From positions 696,864,197 to 696,928,196 of the forward strand of contig VDFB02270651.1 of NCBI GenBank assembly GCA_007258455.2: a stretch of DNA of 64,000 nucleotides. The letters are read 5' to 3'. The notes beneath the pieces were generated by a model. That model worked only from the letters and a program-made list of their open reading frames with translations. It was not told the origin of the DNA and did not search any database. Shown here one piece after another: positions 34,401 to 44,332 of the stretch. Made by a program: the position numbers and the translations under genes. The first letter of the stretch is position 1. Each line of letters starts with the position of its first letter. Source of the DNA: Sequoia sempervirens (lineage: Eukaryota > Streptophyta > Pinopsida > Cupressales > Cupressaceae).

Positions 34401-35069
34401 TTTGTTCAAGCTGGCTGGAGCAGAGTGATGGACTTCAAAGCCCCTCGGGTCTTGGGGAAAACTATCATTTATCAGTGGAAGGATATGCAGGAGTGGCCTT
34501 TGGGTGGATCTTTGGAGGATAGGAGGGAGTTATCCTCCATTTTGGCTGCTAGAGCGTGTTGCTCGCTTCCAGAGAGGGATGTGTTGGCTTGGGGATCAGA
34601 TCCTAAAGGGAAGTACTCTGTTGTTTCAGGGTATCGTGCTTTGGACAGACAGGCTTTAGGCAGTGCTGAGGTTCCTTGGTGGAAAAACATTTGGAATAAA
34701 TTCTCCTGGCCAAAATGCAACTTTTTCGCTTGGCTTGTGGTGTATGGTAGGTGCTTGACTTGGGACAACCTTTGCAAGAGGGGTTTCCAAGGTCCCTCTT
34801 TATGCTTTCTGTGTCTCAAAGATGTTGAGACTGTTTCTCATCTTTTCTTTCAGTGCCCCTTTGCTAAAACTATTTGGCACTTTTGGTGGGCGGCTTGGAA
34901 TATTTCCTGTCAACACTCTTCATCTCTTGGCGAGTTTTGGCAGAATGCTGGACATACTACAGCAAAGACTTCTTTTTTGCACACTGCCTGGCCTATTGTC
35001 CCTACTCTTATTATTTGGCAGATTTGGTTAGAGCACAATCGACGGATTTTTCTAGATAGGAAGCTATAG
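31476..35069 (+). CDS. LINE ORF2: endonuclease and reverse transcriptase
   Basis: An uninterrupted 1197-residue frame. Residues 1-230 form the apurinic-type endonuclease (LSWNVRGMN, FLQETKLS, MSGDFNAIV, SDHWLI) that nicks the target DNA. RT occupies about 455-740: KGKAPGPDGFPAEFY, FRPIALCNVVYKI, GGFVAGRQILDG, FIKLDMSKAYDRV (catalytic Asp), RGLRQGDPLSPYLF and LQFLDDSALMG (catalytic Asp pair, with Leu where Ala or Val is usual), then FTYLGIPL. A zf-RVT domain sits at about 1067-1135 (WNKFSWPKCNFFAWL, CFLCLKDVETVSHLFFQCPF). This enzyme primes cDNA synthesis at the nicked target. The start ATG lies in the ATGA overlap. It ends at TAG, followed in frame by RNase H. Confidence 0.95.
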   Translation: MIVLSWNVRGMNSIPRQKAIRDLVRAHSPDLVFLQETKLSVDSMMQSASKIWNRGLCQCVGAMGSSGGLACFWDPRRISPIWWFSSRFSISLVAVSLETGERVLLSNIYAPSDVPGKNLLWSHINFLRSLDPFLPWIMSGDFNAIVSLEEKRGGVPRLDASSVLLRENMARLRLVDIKPSNGMFTWNNRRLGEEAISERLDRFLVSSFWVSDKWLTSSEILDWRGSDHWLIMFSARLARGSKKQTFKFQIMWLREEGIFDLVSNWWIEGRPAFGTAMYSFMKRLQYVKYKLKYWNKHQFGNVFQQKRVAQEHLDSITRQIREHGLDAALSKLEDEAVKALEEWELREEIFWKQKARIDWLQEGDKNTSFFHNSVKARRQGNTISSLRSSEGSVLSSSLEISNEAIHFFSNLFSEDTPLAIEEEDSILACIPPLVTMDMNASLIQPISLKELEDVVFQLKKGKAPGPDGFPAEFYQEFWEVIKLDLLEVVKESLRNKQMLRALNATFLALIPKREGADSLDLFRPIALCNVVYKIITKLIAERLKPLLDKLISEEQGGFVAGRQILDGVVIAAEAIHSMASSREKAMFIKLDMSKAYDRVKWGFLIKILGAFGFSREWIDWVMCCVMTPSFSVLINGESSALFGASRGLRQGDPLSPYLFILMAEGLGRFIKSQVAAGLLHGWNWNNSLAPQTHLQFLDDSALMGVAKVAEAVAFRQTLDCYLAASGQRINECKSCIYFFNTPRLIQQRIARILRFQVGSLPFTYLGIPLDVRPPPRCFWQEVIDKFRGLVCHWTYRWLSTAGRVTLLKSVVQALPIYRCFVMTAPSSFIKDFEGLCRQFLWSGNLLSRKWSLIKWEVVCRPKQDGGLGLRRADWNGQALAAKLFWRWCSHQHQPWAKILTFKYIGDVDGAEVSRFSLSGKGSMIWETLKRGAPLVKQSLFWICNRGSDALFWLDSWDGFPPILSSHPHLETLSRIFVQAGWSRVMDFKAPRVLGKTIIYQWKDMQEWPLGGSLEDRRELSSILAARACCSLPERDVLAWGSDPKGKYSVVSGYRALDRQALGSAEVPWWKNIWNKFSWPKCNFFAWLVVYGRCLTWDNLCKRGFQGPSLCFLCLKDVETVSHLFFQCPFAKTIWHFWWAAWNISCQHSSSLGEFWQNAGHTTAKTSFLHTAWPIVPTLIIWQIWLEHNRRIFLDRKL

Positions 35070-35783
35070 GTGGGCCAAGTTTGGGCTCGAATTCTTGGGG
35101 CTCTTCAAGAGACGTTACAAGCAAAATGTGATTTGTCTGTTTTGGTTGATCCTAGGGATACTGGAGTGATTCAGAAGTTGGGGATTTCTGTTGGTTGTAC
35201 GGGAAGACCCAAGGTTGGGCGGGGTAGGTGCTCTAGAGGGAAGGTCTTCAGAGGAGGGCATTGGATGCTTCCTCCCACTGGTGTCTTGAAAATCAACACT
35301 GATGGGTCTTCAAGAGGTAATCCTGGGCATGCTGGTATTGGTGGGGTGGGCAGAGATAGTTCTGGAGTGGTTGTTTTCTTTTTCTCTGAGTATATGGGAC
35401 ATCACTCTAATAACCTCATGGAGGCCTTGGCGATTCTTTCGGCCTTGAGGAGAGCTTTTGCTCTCGGCTGGAATAAGATTATCTGTGAATCTGATTCTCA
35501 GGTGGTGGTTGACTTGATAAATGGACGACACTTCGACGTTGTTAGTTGGCATTTAGCGGTAGTGGCAAAACAAATTGCCAACCTTGGTGATTTACTAGAT
35601 TTTGTCACCTTTTCCCATATCCCTCGTGAATGGAACAAGGTGGCTGATGGGCTGGCGAAAATAGCTTCTGAGAAGAATGGGACGTGGTTGGTGGATGATT
35701 GGGACAGTTTACCGAGGGACCTTGCCCAGGATTTGGAGGGTTGGGTTACTGAGGATGTGAAATGCTGCATTAATGATTCTTGA
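35070..35783 (+). pseudogene. LINE ORF2 C-terminal RNase H domain, cut off by one stop
   Basis: The frame continues directly from ORF2 after a single TAG (35067-35069). There is no Met at the junction (the first codon is GTG). It carries a complete RNase H: INTDGSSRGNPG (Asp, about residue 74), NLMEALAIL (Glu, about 115), ICESDSQVVVDLI (Asp, about 139) and WNKVADGLAKIA (last Asp, about 190). Plant L1 elements are known to have gained such a domain at the end of ORF2. The stop could be a recent CAG-to-TAG change or a read-through point; the context after it is not the classical CAR-YYA read-through signal, which favours mutation. Confidence 0.85.
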
Positions 35784-35855
35784 TCTCTTGTTTGTTGTCT
35801 TGGGGCCCCTTTGGGGTTTTCTTTTGCTGAACGCTTTGTACCGCTCTTGTTGATT

Positions 35856-35861
35856 AATAAA
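35856..35861 (+). terminator. Polyadenylation signal at the LINE 3' end
   Basis: AATAAA lies about 70 bases after the RNase H stop and 26 bases before the gap. The sequence then runs into ATTAAAA and is lost in the Ns. Confidence 0.6.
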
Positions 35862-35887
35862 AGTTTTTACCCCTCCTTTTATTAAAA

Positions 35888-35987
35888 NNNNNNNNNNNNN
35901 NNNNNNNNNNNNNNNNNNNNNNNNNNNNNNNNNNNNNNNNNNNNNNNNNNNNNNNNNNNNNNNNNNNNNNNNNNNNNNNNNNNNNNN
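35888..35987. other. Assembly gap (100 N)
   Basis: Exactly 100 undetermined bases, a conventional scaffold gap of unknown true size. It joins the LINE 3' end to sequence already seen at 17005. Confidence 0.98.
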
Positions 35988-37509
35988 TTGGACAAGTCTA
36001 GCTACACTTATATTTAGCGAATGGTTAGATGTTTGACCCCACTGGCTCCCCTCCACGACACTCACTTATACAGGGCAGCCAAACATCAACACCCATGAAA
36101 CTCCCATGGCATGCTTTCCATTTCTACTAAAGACCGTAAAAGTGTGGGGCAGCTTCAGAATGATTGTTCTTGCACCAACAAATAGATTAAAAGATTTTGG
36201 CAAATTCTAGCACATGGGTTTTAATAAGGACTTTTCATTCATGGAGATTGACCCATACAGCAAGAGTCCCCTTTTGGATCCATCTTGTCAGAATCAACCG
36301 CGTGATATTGGTGTTTACTCCAATACCTACATTTATATACCAGTTGGAAATACTCTTGGCTTTAGAGTGTTACCAGTTGAGTCGTTCCCTCGGGTGAGTA
36401 ATTTTTCCCCAAGGCAGACCCTCTAGGATAAACAAAAGAAAATAAGGAACAATATTCATAACTCGATCAATCCTTGTTGGCAACAAAGAGAGAGAATATA
36501 CACAACAATGCCCCCATTCACACTTGCACAAGATTTTGTTCAATTTTAAAACCCAAATCAAAGTGTGGAGGTGATTGCTTTGTCTCAACCTAAGATCATG
36601 AAAAGGGCCTTTTGATTCTCAAAATCACTATAAATCATGAGAGAAGCGCATACATCCTTTTTCAATGATGTTAGTTCAAGTAAGCTCTCACAAAAACAAA
36701 GTTGCACTTGTTCTTTTTAAATCCACAAAGCAAAATGTGAGTTCTTTTTAAGCACCAAAAGATGAGTGAGAGATACTTTGGTCAATTTTTAATCAAAGAA
36801 ACAAAATCTAGTAATTTGCATTCCTAATGTTCATTTTAGCCTTTGCAAGAAGAAATTGAAAGATTTTTTTTAAACCCAAATGACATTAGTGTTATAAGAA
36901 AGAAAAGACAACAATTTCTTGAAGAAGTGCTAAACAAACACTAAAGTGTTCGAAAACACTTTGATTTGATGAAACACCCTCTTCATGCTTCTCCTTTATT
37001 TTCCTTTGATTTCCAACCTACAAAGGAGAAAACCAGTCAGATTCTAGAAAATACAGAGATGAAAGAGAAGAAAACAAAGAAAAATTGATCATTAGTCAAA
37101 AAGCACGTGCCAAAATTTTATTTCCACTTTTTACTCCCTGTCAGTGGCTTAACTTGTGACTACATCTGAGTTTTATTTCTAAGTGATGCCCTCATAGTGC
37201 CGCTTACCAGTCAGCATCGCTCTATGTCGAGGCAGTGAGCTCAACTACATCTCAGTTTTTCCCCAGCGTCACTATTTGGTTTTTTTGTAAATTTCTTGTG
37301 AGTCAAATGGTCAAGCATCAGAGTTAGAAATTTAAATATTTTGGTGGGACGAGTCCAGCGTCATGGTTTGAATTTCAAGCGGTGCCATATAGCGATATTG
37401 AAGAGACAGCGGTGCCAAAATAGCGACGATGAGCTCCCAGCATTGGAATTTTTCTATGTATGAACAAAAATCTGGAAATTTTAAGAAAAGATGATAAAGA
37501 ATGATATCC
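35988..37509 (-). other. Gypsy 5' leader, second copy (truncated by gap)
   Basis: Equivalent to 17005-18526. No gene is present. The primer-binding site follows at 37510-37527 with the same bases as in copy one. Confidence 0.9.
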
Positions 37510-37527
37510 AGTCCTCCTAGCACCAAA

Positions 37528-38814
37528 TGTGTGAACCCCAATCTTGGTACCTTCAAAACAACTTGAATAAACAATTTAAACAAGAGATTGCAAGCTAAAA
37601 CAAGGATTCCCCATGAAATCCATTTACAACTTCAAAATAGGAAAGGCAATAATGAAGAACACAATAAAATAAGAGAATATAGATTCAATCCTAATTAGAA
37701 TAGCAAACACATGATCCCATGGGTGAATTGGTGCCAATTTGATGTGAAAATTGTCCCTTTCCCAATTCCTAAGATGCAATCTTGATATATTGATGATGAG
37801 TGATCCACTTTGATGGTGAAAAATGAGAGCTTCAAGCCAAAATCTGCAAAAACCTAGCTAAGAGATCAATGGTGATGGATGAAAATGGCTAAATATTTTA
37901 CATAATAACTTTGCATAATTTGTGGATGATCAAATGAGGATATGAACTCTTTATTTATAGAATGCCAAGATGGATGAATGTCCAAATTTGAGCAATGTGA
38001 GACTAACATTCATCCAATGGTATGATGCCACTTGTCAATCTATGAATGGATGGAAGATGTGCAAGATTTGGGGATTGTGCCAATAAATGCATATTTTTGA
38101 ATTTCAAATTTGTTGAAATGACTTGCAAGAGGGAAGGGAAGTTGCAATAAATTCCACTTGGCTCAAGACAAAGGACATGTAAGATGAATTTATTGCCTTG
38201 TTGGATGTACATGTTGACTTGGAATTTTTGAATTCAAATTTGGAGAATATTCCAAAAGATGCCTTGTGAGGAAAATAGAGATTTAATAAATGAATTAAAT
38301 CTATTTTCATGTGCAAGTTGCAAAATCTATAGGATGGGACATGAGATGAGATTAAATTAATGAAGGGTTAATTAATTTAATGAGAGAGGTTAGATGATGT
38401 GACCTATTTGACTCAAAATTGTGGATTTATTTAAATCAAATAAGAGAAGAATATGATAAAAGATTAATTAAATAAGTATTTTGATTTATTTAATTAAAAG
38501 AGATGGTGTTAGATTAAATCAAATAATGTTTTAATTTATTTAATTTAATGTATAAAATTTAGATATTTCATCAAATAAAATTAATTATTTAATTAAATAG
38601 GGATAATTAGATCAGATGAATTGATTTAATTAACAAAAGAGATCGACTTAATTAGATAAAATGATTTATTCAATTAAGGGATGAAAGTTGATGAATTTAA
38701 TCAGATAAGGAGATTTGATTAAATGGTTAGACCGAGGGATGATTCAGGATGAAATGATATTAGTATGTCGGGATCAAGTGCAAAACATCAATCAGTATAT
38801 TTTACGTGTCTACA
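37528..38814 (-). repeat. Gypsy 5' LTR, second copy
   Basis: Equivalent to 18545-19829, with scattered substitutions mostly after 38130. At a few sites (for example AATAAATTCCAC) it agrees with the left LTR and not with its direct counterpart. It is followed by the same ACCAC. Confidence 0.92.
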
Positions 38815-38819
38815 ACCAC

Positions 38820-38946
38820 TAGGGAAAATGTCTCTTCAAATTATATGCCTTCAACTTGTGAGTATCCCTTGCATACAAGTCTTGCTTTGTTTCTTACAAC
38901 TTCACCATTTTCATTCAACTTATTCTTGAACACACACTTTGAACTA
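38820..38946 (-). pseudogene. copia RT fragment, second copy
   Basis: Equivalent to 19835-19961, with one substitution in the text (ACACACACTTTG for ACACCCACTTTG). It encodes the same [16 protein letters not shown] segment with the same stop. Confidence 0.88.
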
Positions 38947-39733
38947 GGGTATGTGTAGGATCATCATGGGAAAAATAGGCCCTTAAGTGGCAAAAAATTC
39001 AGAAAAATTAGAGTTAGGCAACTTGATGTAGAAATTTGAATAAGTTATCTATATTATTTCAAAAATATGTAAGAATAGAATATGTATCAAATTGAATGTA
39101 GTTTCTAAACTACTAGGTTTGTTTTAAAAAAAAAATCTATTTGGTGAAAATTTGAAATTTCAATATAGTGGTACTTAAATTTTGGGAAAAATAAGAGTGG
39201 GTGTTTAGAATACACCTAAGCACAATAAAATGATAATGTTTTTTATAAAAATTTTAGATATAAGAAGTAGAGAACTCATGTCTAGATGGCAGTGCATATA
39301 TTTTTGTAATTTTTTTTCTAAGTAAAGAATTAATTATGAATTTTTTATACAAATTTTAAAAATATAAAACACAATATATTTTTTGACACCTTTATTCAAA
39401 ACTTCATGAAATTCAAATTTCTTAATATTATAGTATGTGAAGCATGGGAATGTGGCATGGTTCAGATTCAAAAAAATGTGTGATCTTGTTTGAAGCTATA
39501 GATGTTTTCAATCAACCTATCAATGGGACTTTAGTCATAATTCAAATAGAAAATGAATAATAATTATTTATTAAATTAAAAGTAAAGCGTGTTTATATTA
39601 GATGAAATATGAGGTCTCCTTTAAAAACCCTTTGTTTCATCAATTTTGGGTAAAAAAAAGTCATCCACCACATACCCTACACAATACCCATCATATCACC
39701 ACTTTTTGGCCCATCATGATCTTGCACATACCC
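38947..39733. mobile_element. 787 bp inverted-repeat element, second copy
   Basis: The ends are identical to 19962-20748 and the length is the same, but the interior (about 39065-39640) shows many substitutions and small indels against copy one. This contrasts with near identity in the flanking copia sequence. Confidence 0.75.
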
Positions 39734-41491
39734 ACCAATTACATTTTTGTTCACAAGTCTAGGAACCAGTTCCCATGCCTGATTATTCTCTATTTGTTGC
39801 AACTCTTCTTTCATATCTCTAACCATACTCTCATCTTCACATGATTCACATACAGACTTAGGTTCTATTTTAGAAAGTAAACACAAATTTACCTACATTG
39901 CTACTTTACTTATTGTCTTCACACCTTCAATCTTATCTCCAATTATTTGTTCCTATGGATGATTCTTTTAGACATACTTAGGAGTCTTAGGAACAAGTTC
40001 TAGTGTATCTTCTTCTTCTTCTTTAGTATGTTCTTCCTCTTCTTTATTCTCATTAGGTACTAGTCTATAGATGGGAACATCTAGTTCAACTTAATTTATC
40101 TCAATAGATCTAGGCATTTCCTCATCAAACTTCACATTAACACTCTCAACAATCTTCCTCAATCTTTTATTAAAGCATATATATGATTTGTTGGTAGTCG
40201 CGTATCCAAGGAAAATCCCTCCATCACATCTAGCATCAAACTTACCAAGATTCTCATAATCTCTTTTAATGTAACATATGCTTCCAAACACCTTAAATTA
40301 CTTCATAGTAGGAGCCTTACCAATCCATAACTCATAAGGATTCTTTGTGTTGTTGCCTCTGATTTGAACTATGTTGATAATATAAACAATAGTGTGTATT
40401 GCCTCTCTCTAGTACACATCAGGTACATTTTCTTCTTTCATAATAGTTCTTGCGGCCTCCAACATAGTCAAACTCTTTCTCTCAACAACTCCATTATGTT
40501 GAGAAGTTCTAGGAGAAGAAAAATGTCTCTTTATGCCATTCTCTTCACAAAATGAATTAAACTCACTAGAATTAAATTCTCCACCTCTATCAGATCTCAA
40601 AAATTTGATTCTCAGGTTCACTTCATTTTCTACTCTTGCTTTGAACACTTTAAACCTATCTAGAGCTAGAGTCTTTTCTCAAAGAAAAGAAACCCATGTC
40701 ATTCAAGAATAATCATCAATAAGGAGCATGAAATACCTGTCACCGTTTAGGATTCTTGTCCTAGTAGGAATATAGAGGTCTATATGAATTAATTCCATCA
40801 TTTCGGTAGATGATTGCTCTTTTCCTTTGAAACTGCATCTTCTCTTTTTCCCTAATTGACAACTTCTAGAAATAGTATTCACAAGCTTTGTGATTTTAGG
40901 AAGATCTTGGACAACATCACTTGAACTAATCCTAACTAGATTATTAAAGTTCATATGTCCCATACTTTAGTGTCATATCCAAATATCATTAAGTTGTTAT
41001 ACAAGGAACTGACCATCAACACCCTTAAGCTAATAGATGTTTCCATAAGTTCTCCTTCCTGCAACAACCATAGCTCTAGATCCTTTTCTGATCTCACATG
41101 TATTAGCCTAAAACACAAGTTTGAAACCTTTGCTACACATCTATCTAACACTCAAAAGGTTATGCCTTAGGCCCTTTACATAATATACATCATCAGTGTT
41201 GTGTATTCCATCAAAACTAATTGTACCTTTCCCAACAATCTTTGCTCCTGAATCATCACCAAATATGACCAAACCACCATCATACTTTTCAAGTTTAGTG
41301 AACTTACTTTTATCTTTCGTCATGTGATTAGAACATCCACTGTCAATCACCCAATAGTTTTCATCATGTCTAGAATGAAAGACAGTAACCAAAGTAACTT
41401 TCATCTCATTCTTCTTATTCTCCGAACCACTTTTCCTTGCACATCTTCTAGAATTAGTGAACACGTATTTATTCTCCAAAGCTAAGAACAA
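39734..41491 (-). pseudogene. copia protease, integrase and RT start, second copy
   Basis: Equivalent to 20749-22506 and apparently identical, including every stop and frameshift. The same motifs are present: DSGCSNHM, FLRSDRGGEFNS and SPRTSQHNGVVERK. Confidence 0.9.
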
Positions 41492-41521
41492 GCACTCACT
41501 ATCATCAACCTCATAATTAGA

Positions 41522-42409
41522 TTAATCATTAGAGATTCCAGTTTCTTTTCTAACATAATACAACTTCTTGAACTTCTTATCCTTTTTATCTTTTTGATCT
41601 CTACTCTTCTTATGTAAAGCTCTACTTAGACATCTTGAAGCATAATGACCAATATTACCACAATTGAAACATTTAAAGGGCAACATACCTTTATACTTAC
41701 CAGTACCTTTCTTCAACTTTCTTGTAAAGTTCACTTCCAACTCATCTAAACCATCACTATTCGGATCATCTTTAGTCTTTTTTTCTTTAAATATTATTTC
41801 TGTCTTTTTCTCTTTCTTTCCAAACTTTCTCATCTCAAATACAGTCAAGGTGCCAAATAGTTTCTCTTTATTAAACTTCTTAGGATCATATACTTCTTCA
41901 ATGACCAATACCTTATCACTATAACTCTCTGGTAAGGTCATTAGAATCTTCTCTATTATATCTTCATTTGCCAAAGTGCCCCCTTGATTCCTAACTTCAT
42001 TTGCTGCAAGATCAACCCTATGGAAATAGCTTGCAATATCTTTACCTTCATCCATTTTCAGATTCTCATATCTATGCTTTGCCATCAGCTTCTTTTTCAA
42101 TTTAACTCTATCATTTCCTTCATAAAAATCTTCCAACTTCTTCCAAACTTCATAAGCAGTGCCCAAAGAAATAACTTTAGTTCTCTCTCTCTTAGATAAA
42201 GCACAGTAGATCACATACCACACTTTTTCATTCTCCTCATAAGTAGAAACCTCATCTGCAGTAGTAGGAGAATTTTTTGGTGCAACATACTTCATCTCAA
42301 TAGCCTTCCAAGTCTTGTAACCAAGAGAGATTATGTGACCTCTCATTTGTAATTTCCAATCATTGTAGTTAGATCCATCAAACATAGGGATCACCAATTT
42401 GTGTGCCAT
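41522..42409 (-). CDS. copia gag, second copy
   Basis: A 295-residue frame identical in translation to 22537-23424, including the CFNCGNIGHYASRC knuckle. If the two blocks are alleles, this is the same gene on the other chromosome and not a second gene. Confidence 0.9.
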   Translation of the reverse strand: MAHKLVIPMFDGSNYNDWKLQMRGHIISLGYKTWKAIEMKYVAPKNSPTTADEVSTYEENEKVWYVIYCALSKRERTKVISLGTAYEVWKKLEDFYEGNDRVKLKKKLMAKHRYENLKMDEGKDIASYFHRVDLAANEVRNQGGTLANEDIIEKILMTLPESYSDKVLVIEEVYDPKKFNKEKLFGTLTVFEMRKFGKKEKKTEIIFKEKKTKDDPNSDGLDELEVNFTRKLKKGTGKYKGMLPFKCFNCGNIGHYASRCLSRALHKKSRDQKDKKDKKFKKLYYVRKETGISND

Positions 42410-42466
42410 TGGATCTACCTCAAGTAGTTAAGCTCTTCACCAAGAAACTAAATCTCTGATACCAAT

Positions 42467-43969
42467 TGTTAAAAGGTGCAAGACAATTGAGAGGGGGGGT
42501 GAATCAGTTGTCACCAAATTCAAACACAAACTTTAACCACTTATCAACTTCACAACCACACAATTTTGTTATTAAGTATGGACATGAAATGCAAATAACA
42601 AAAAGAAAAATCAACACAATGAACACTAGATTTTATGTGGAAAACCCAATGAGGGAAAAATCACAGTGAGGATTAACTCACAATATAAAGTAATAGCAAT
42701 TTATTGAATACAAAAGGCTCATTGCCAAGGGATCATTTCCTAGATACAAAGACTTGTTGCCTACATAAAGGACTCACTGTCCAATAGGGAGGCTCACTGC
42801 CTATAGATACAAAAGATTACAAAAAATATCCACCATAATAGGTTACACACACTTCGCAGCCTTGATCAGAAGAATTGTAGACACCGTCAAGTCACTATTT
42901 TCAAGAATCTAACACATTAAAGTACTAATGCCTCAATTCACTTTTGTACAACTCTACTTTTATTCTTTGTTTGATACACACTTTTTCACAACATCTTGAC
43001 TTGAATTTATACCCTCTTCAACCTTAGAAACTTTCTCCAAGGTTGGAAACATACACTTCATTTCATAAATTCAAATTAGGTCAGTAACTCAACATTCTCG
43101 TAGTGGAAAGGAATGAGAGAAGACCACACCAATACTTAAATACGACCCAAAAAAATGTCTTGGATCAATCACAAACTTCCTAAATTAAATTTTTAATCCT
43201 TCATATGAAGTGTAAACACCAGGTCAGCCAAACCTAATGAAAAAAAATGGACATTGAAGTGCACACTTCCCAACAAGAAGATAATATGTAGATGACATAA
43301 CACAATTCATCATGCATGAAAACACATCTTGGATACCTTCAACTACATCCACATCAGTTGAAACAAAATTCAAACTTAGAACACTTCTCACCTGTCCATC
43401 TAGATAGTACAGATACACATATGAGCTCAAGAACACATCTTCCAGGGCACTAGACCAAGGAAATCTTTTCCAAAATATATATAACACCATTACAAAACAC
43501 ATTCTCGATCTTGAAGACCTAAAAAAAGTCAATGGAAGACTGTGGAGTACAAACATTTCTCCCATTCCACAGACAAATAGCTCTATCAAACTAGTTCACA
43601 CACCGGTGAACACAACTTCCACTCTCCATCAAACTTGAAGCTACAAGCCAAGACATATCATGAACAAATTCCCATAAATAACCCTTAAGTTCCATAGAAG
43701 GATAGGATCAACACAAAAGAAATGTGGAGCACATACCAGAGCACATTTTAAACACATGCATAACTTTGACTTCACTCTTTATAAATTTTCTCAAAAGCAC
43801 TTAGTAATCCATCATATCAGCATATCTATAACATCATAAAGATAGCTCCATGTACTCACAACATCTGAACATCTCAACTATACATGCACAATATGCAACA
43901 TCATGTATTGTGTTTACATCAATGAAAACATTAATGACAACACCACCAAACTTGCTCATACTTGCAACA
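42467..43969 (-). repeat. copia 5' LTR, second copy
   Basis: Equivalent to 23482-24984 (offset 18985) and apparently identical. The Met-tRNA-type primer site precedes it at 42454-42466. Confidence 0.72.
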
Positions 43970-44332
43970 GAGGGGGGTGGGTGAAAAAATATGGGGGGCT
44001 AATTTATGGCCAAAACTTAAAAAAAAAATTAATGGGCTATAATACAAATGCGTTATAATGCGCTCACAATATGGCTTGGTGTGACCAAGCCTAAGGCTCA
44101 CCCATGTCGAGCCTATTCTACACTCATATTATAATGTGCTCATGGTATAATGCGAACGTGTTATAAGTTATTAAAACAAAAAAAATCAAATCGAATTCAT
44201 TTTTATGTTGACTATTTTTTCTACTGCCCATGACCGAAAACCTTCTCTTGCATGCTTGTGTTCTTAGAGGATAAAATCTTTCATTTTTTTGTCAATTTGT
44301 TACTATTTCATCGCCAGGATGTTGTGATATCG

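Larger units (their letters stand above)
29685..35887 (+). mobile_element. Near full-length L1-type LINE with RNase H
   Basis: The left edge is fixed by comparison with the empty site at 48699: both copies read TTTTGATTCCAT, then diverge. Inside are a 5' leader, ORF1 with a CCHC knuckle, and ORF2 with endonuclease, RT and a zf-RVT domain. An RNase H domain and an AATAAA-containing 3' end follow. GC content and codon use are visibly higher than in the surroundings. The right end is cut by the assembly gap, so tail and target duplication are not visible. Open frames and presence in only one of the two copies imply a young insertion. Confidence 0.92.
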
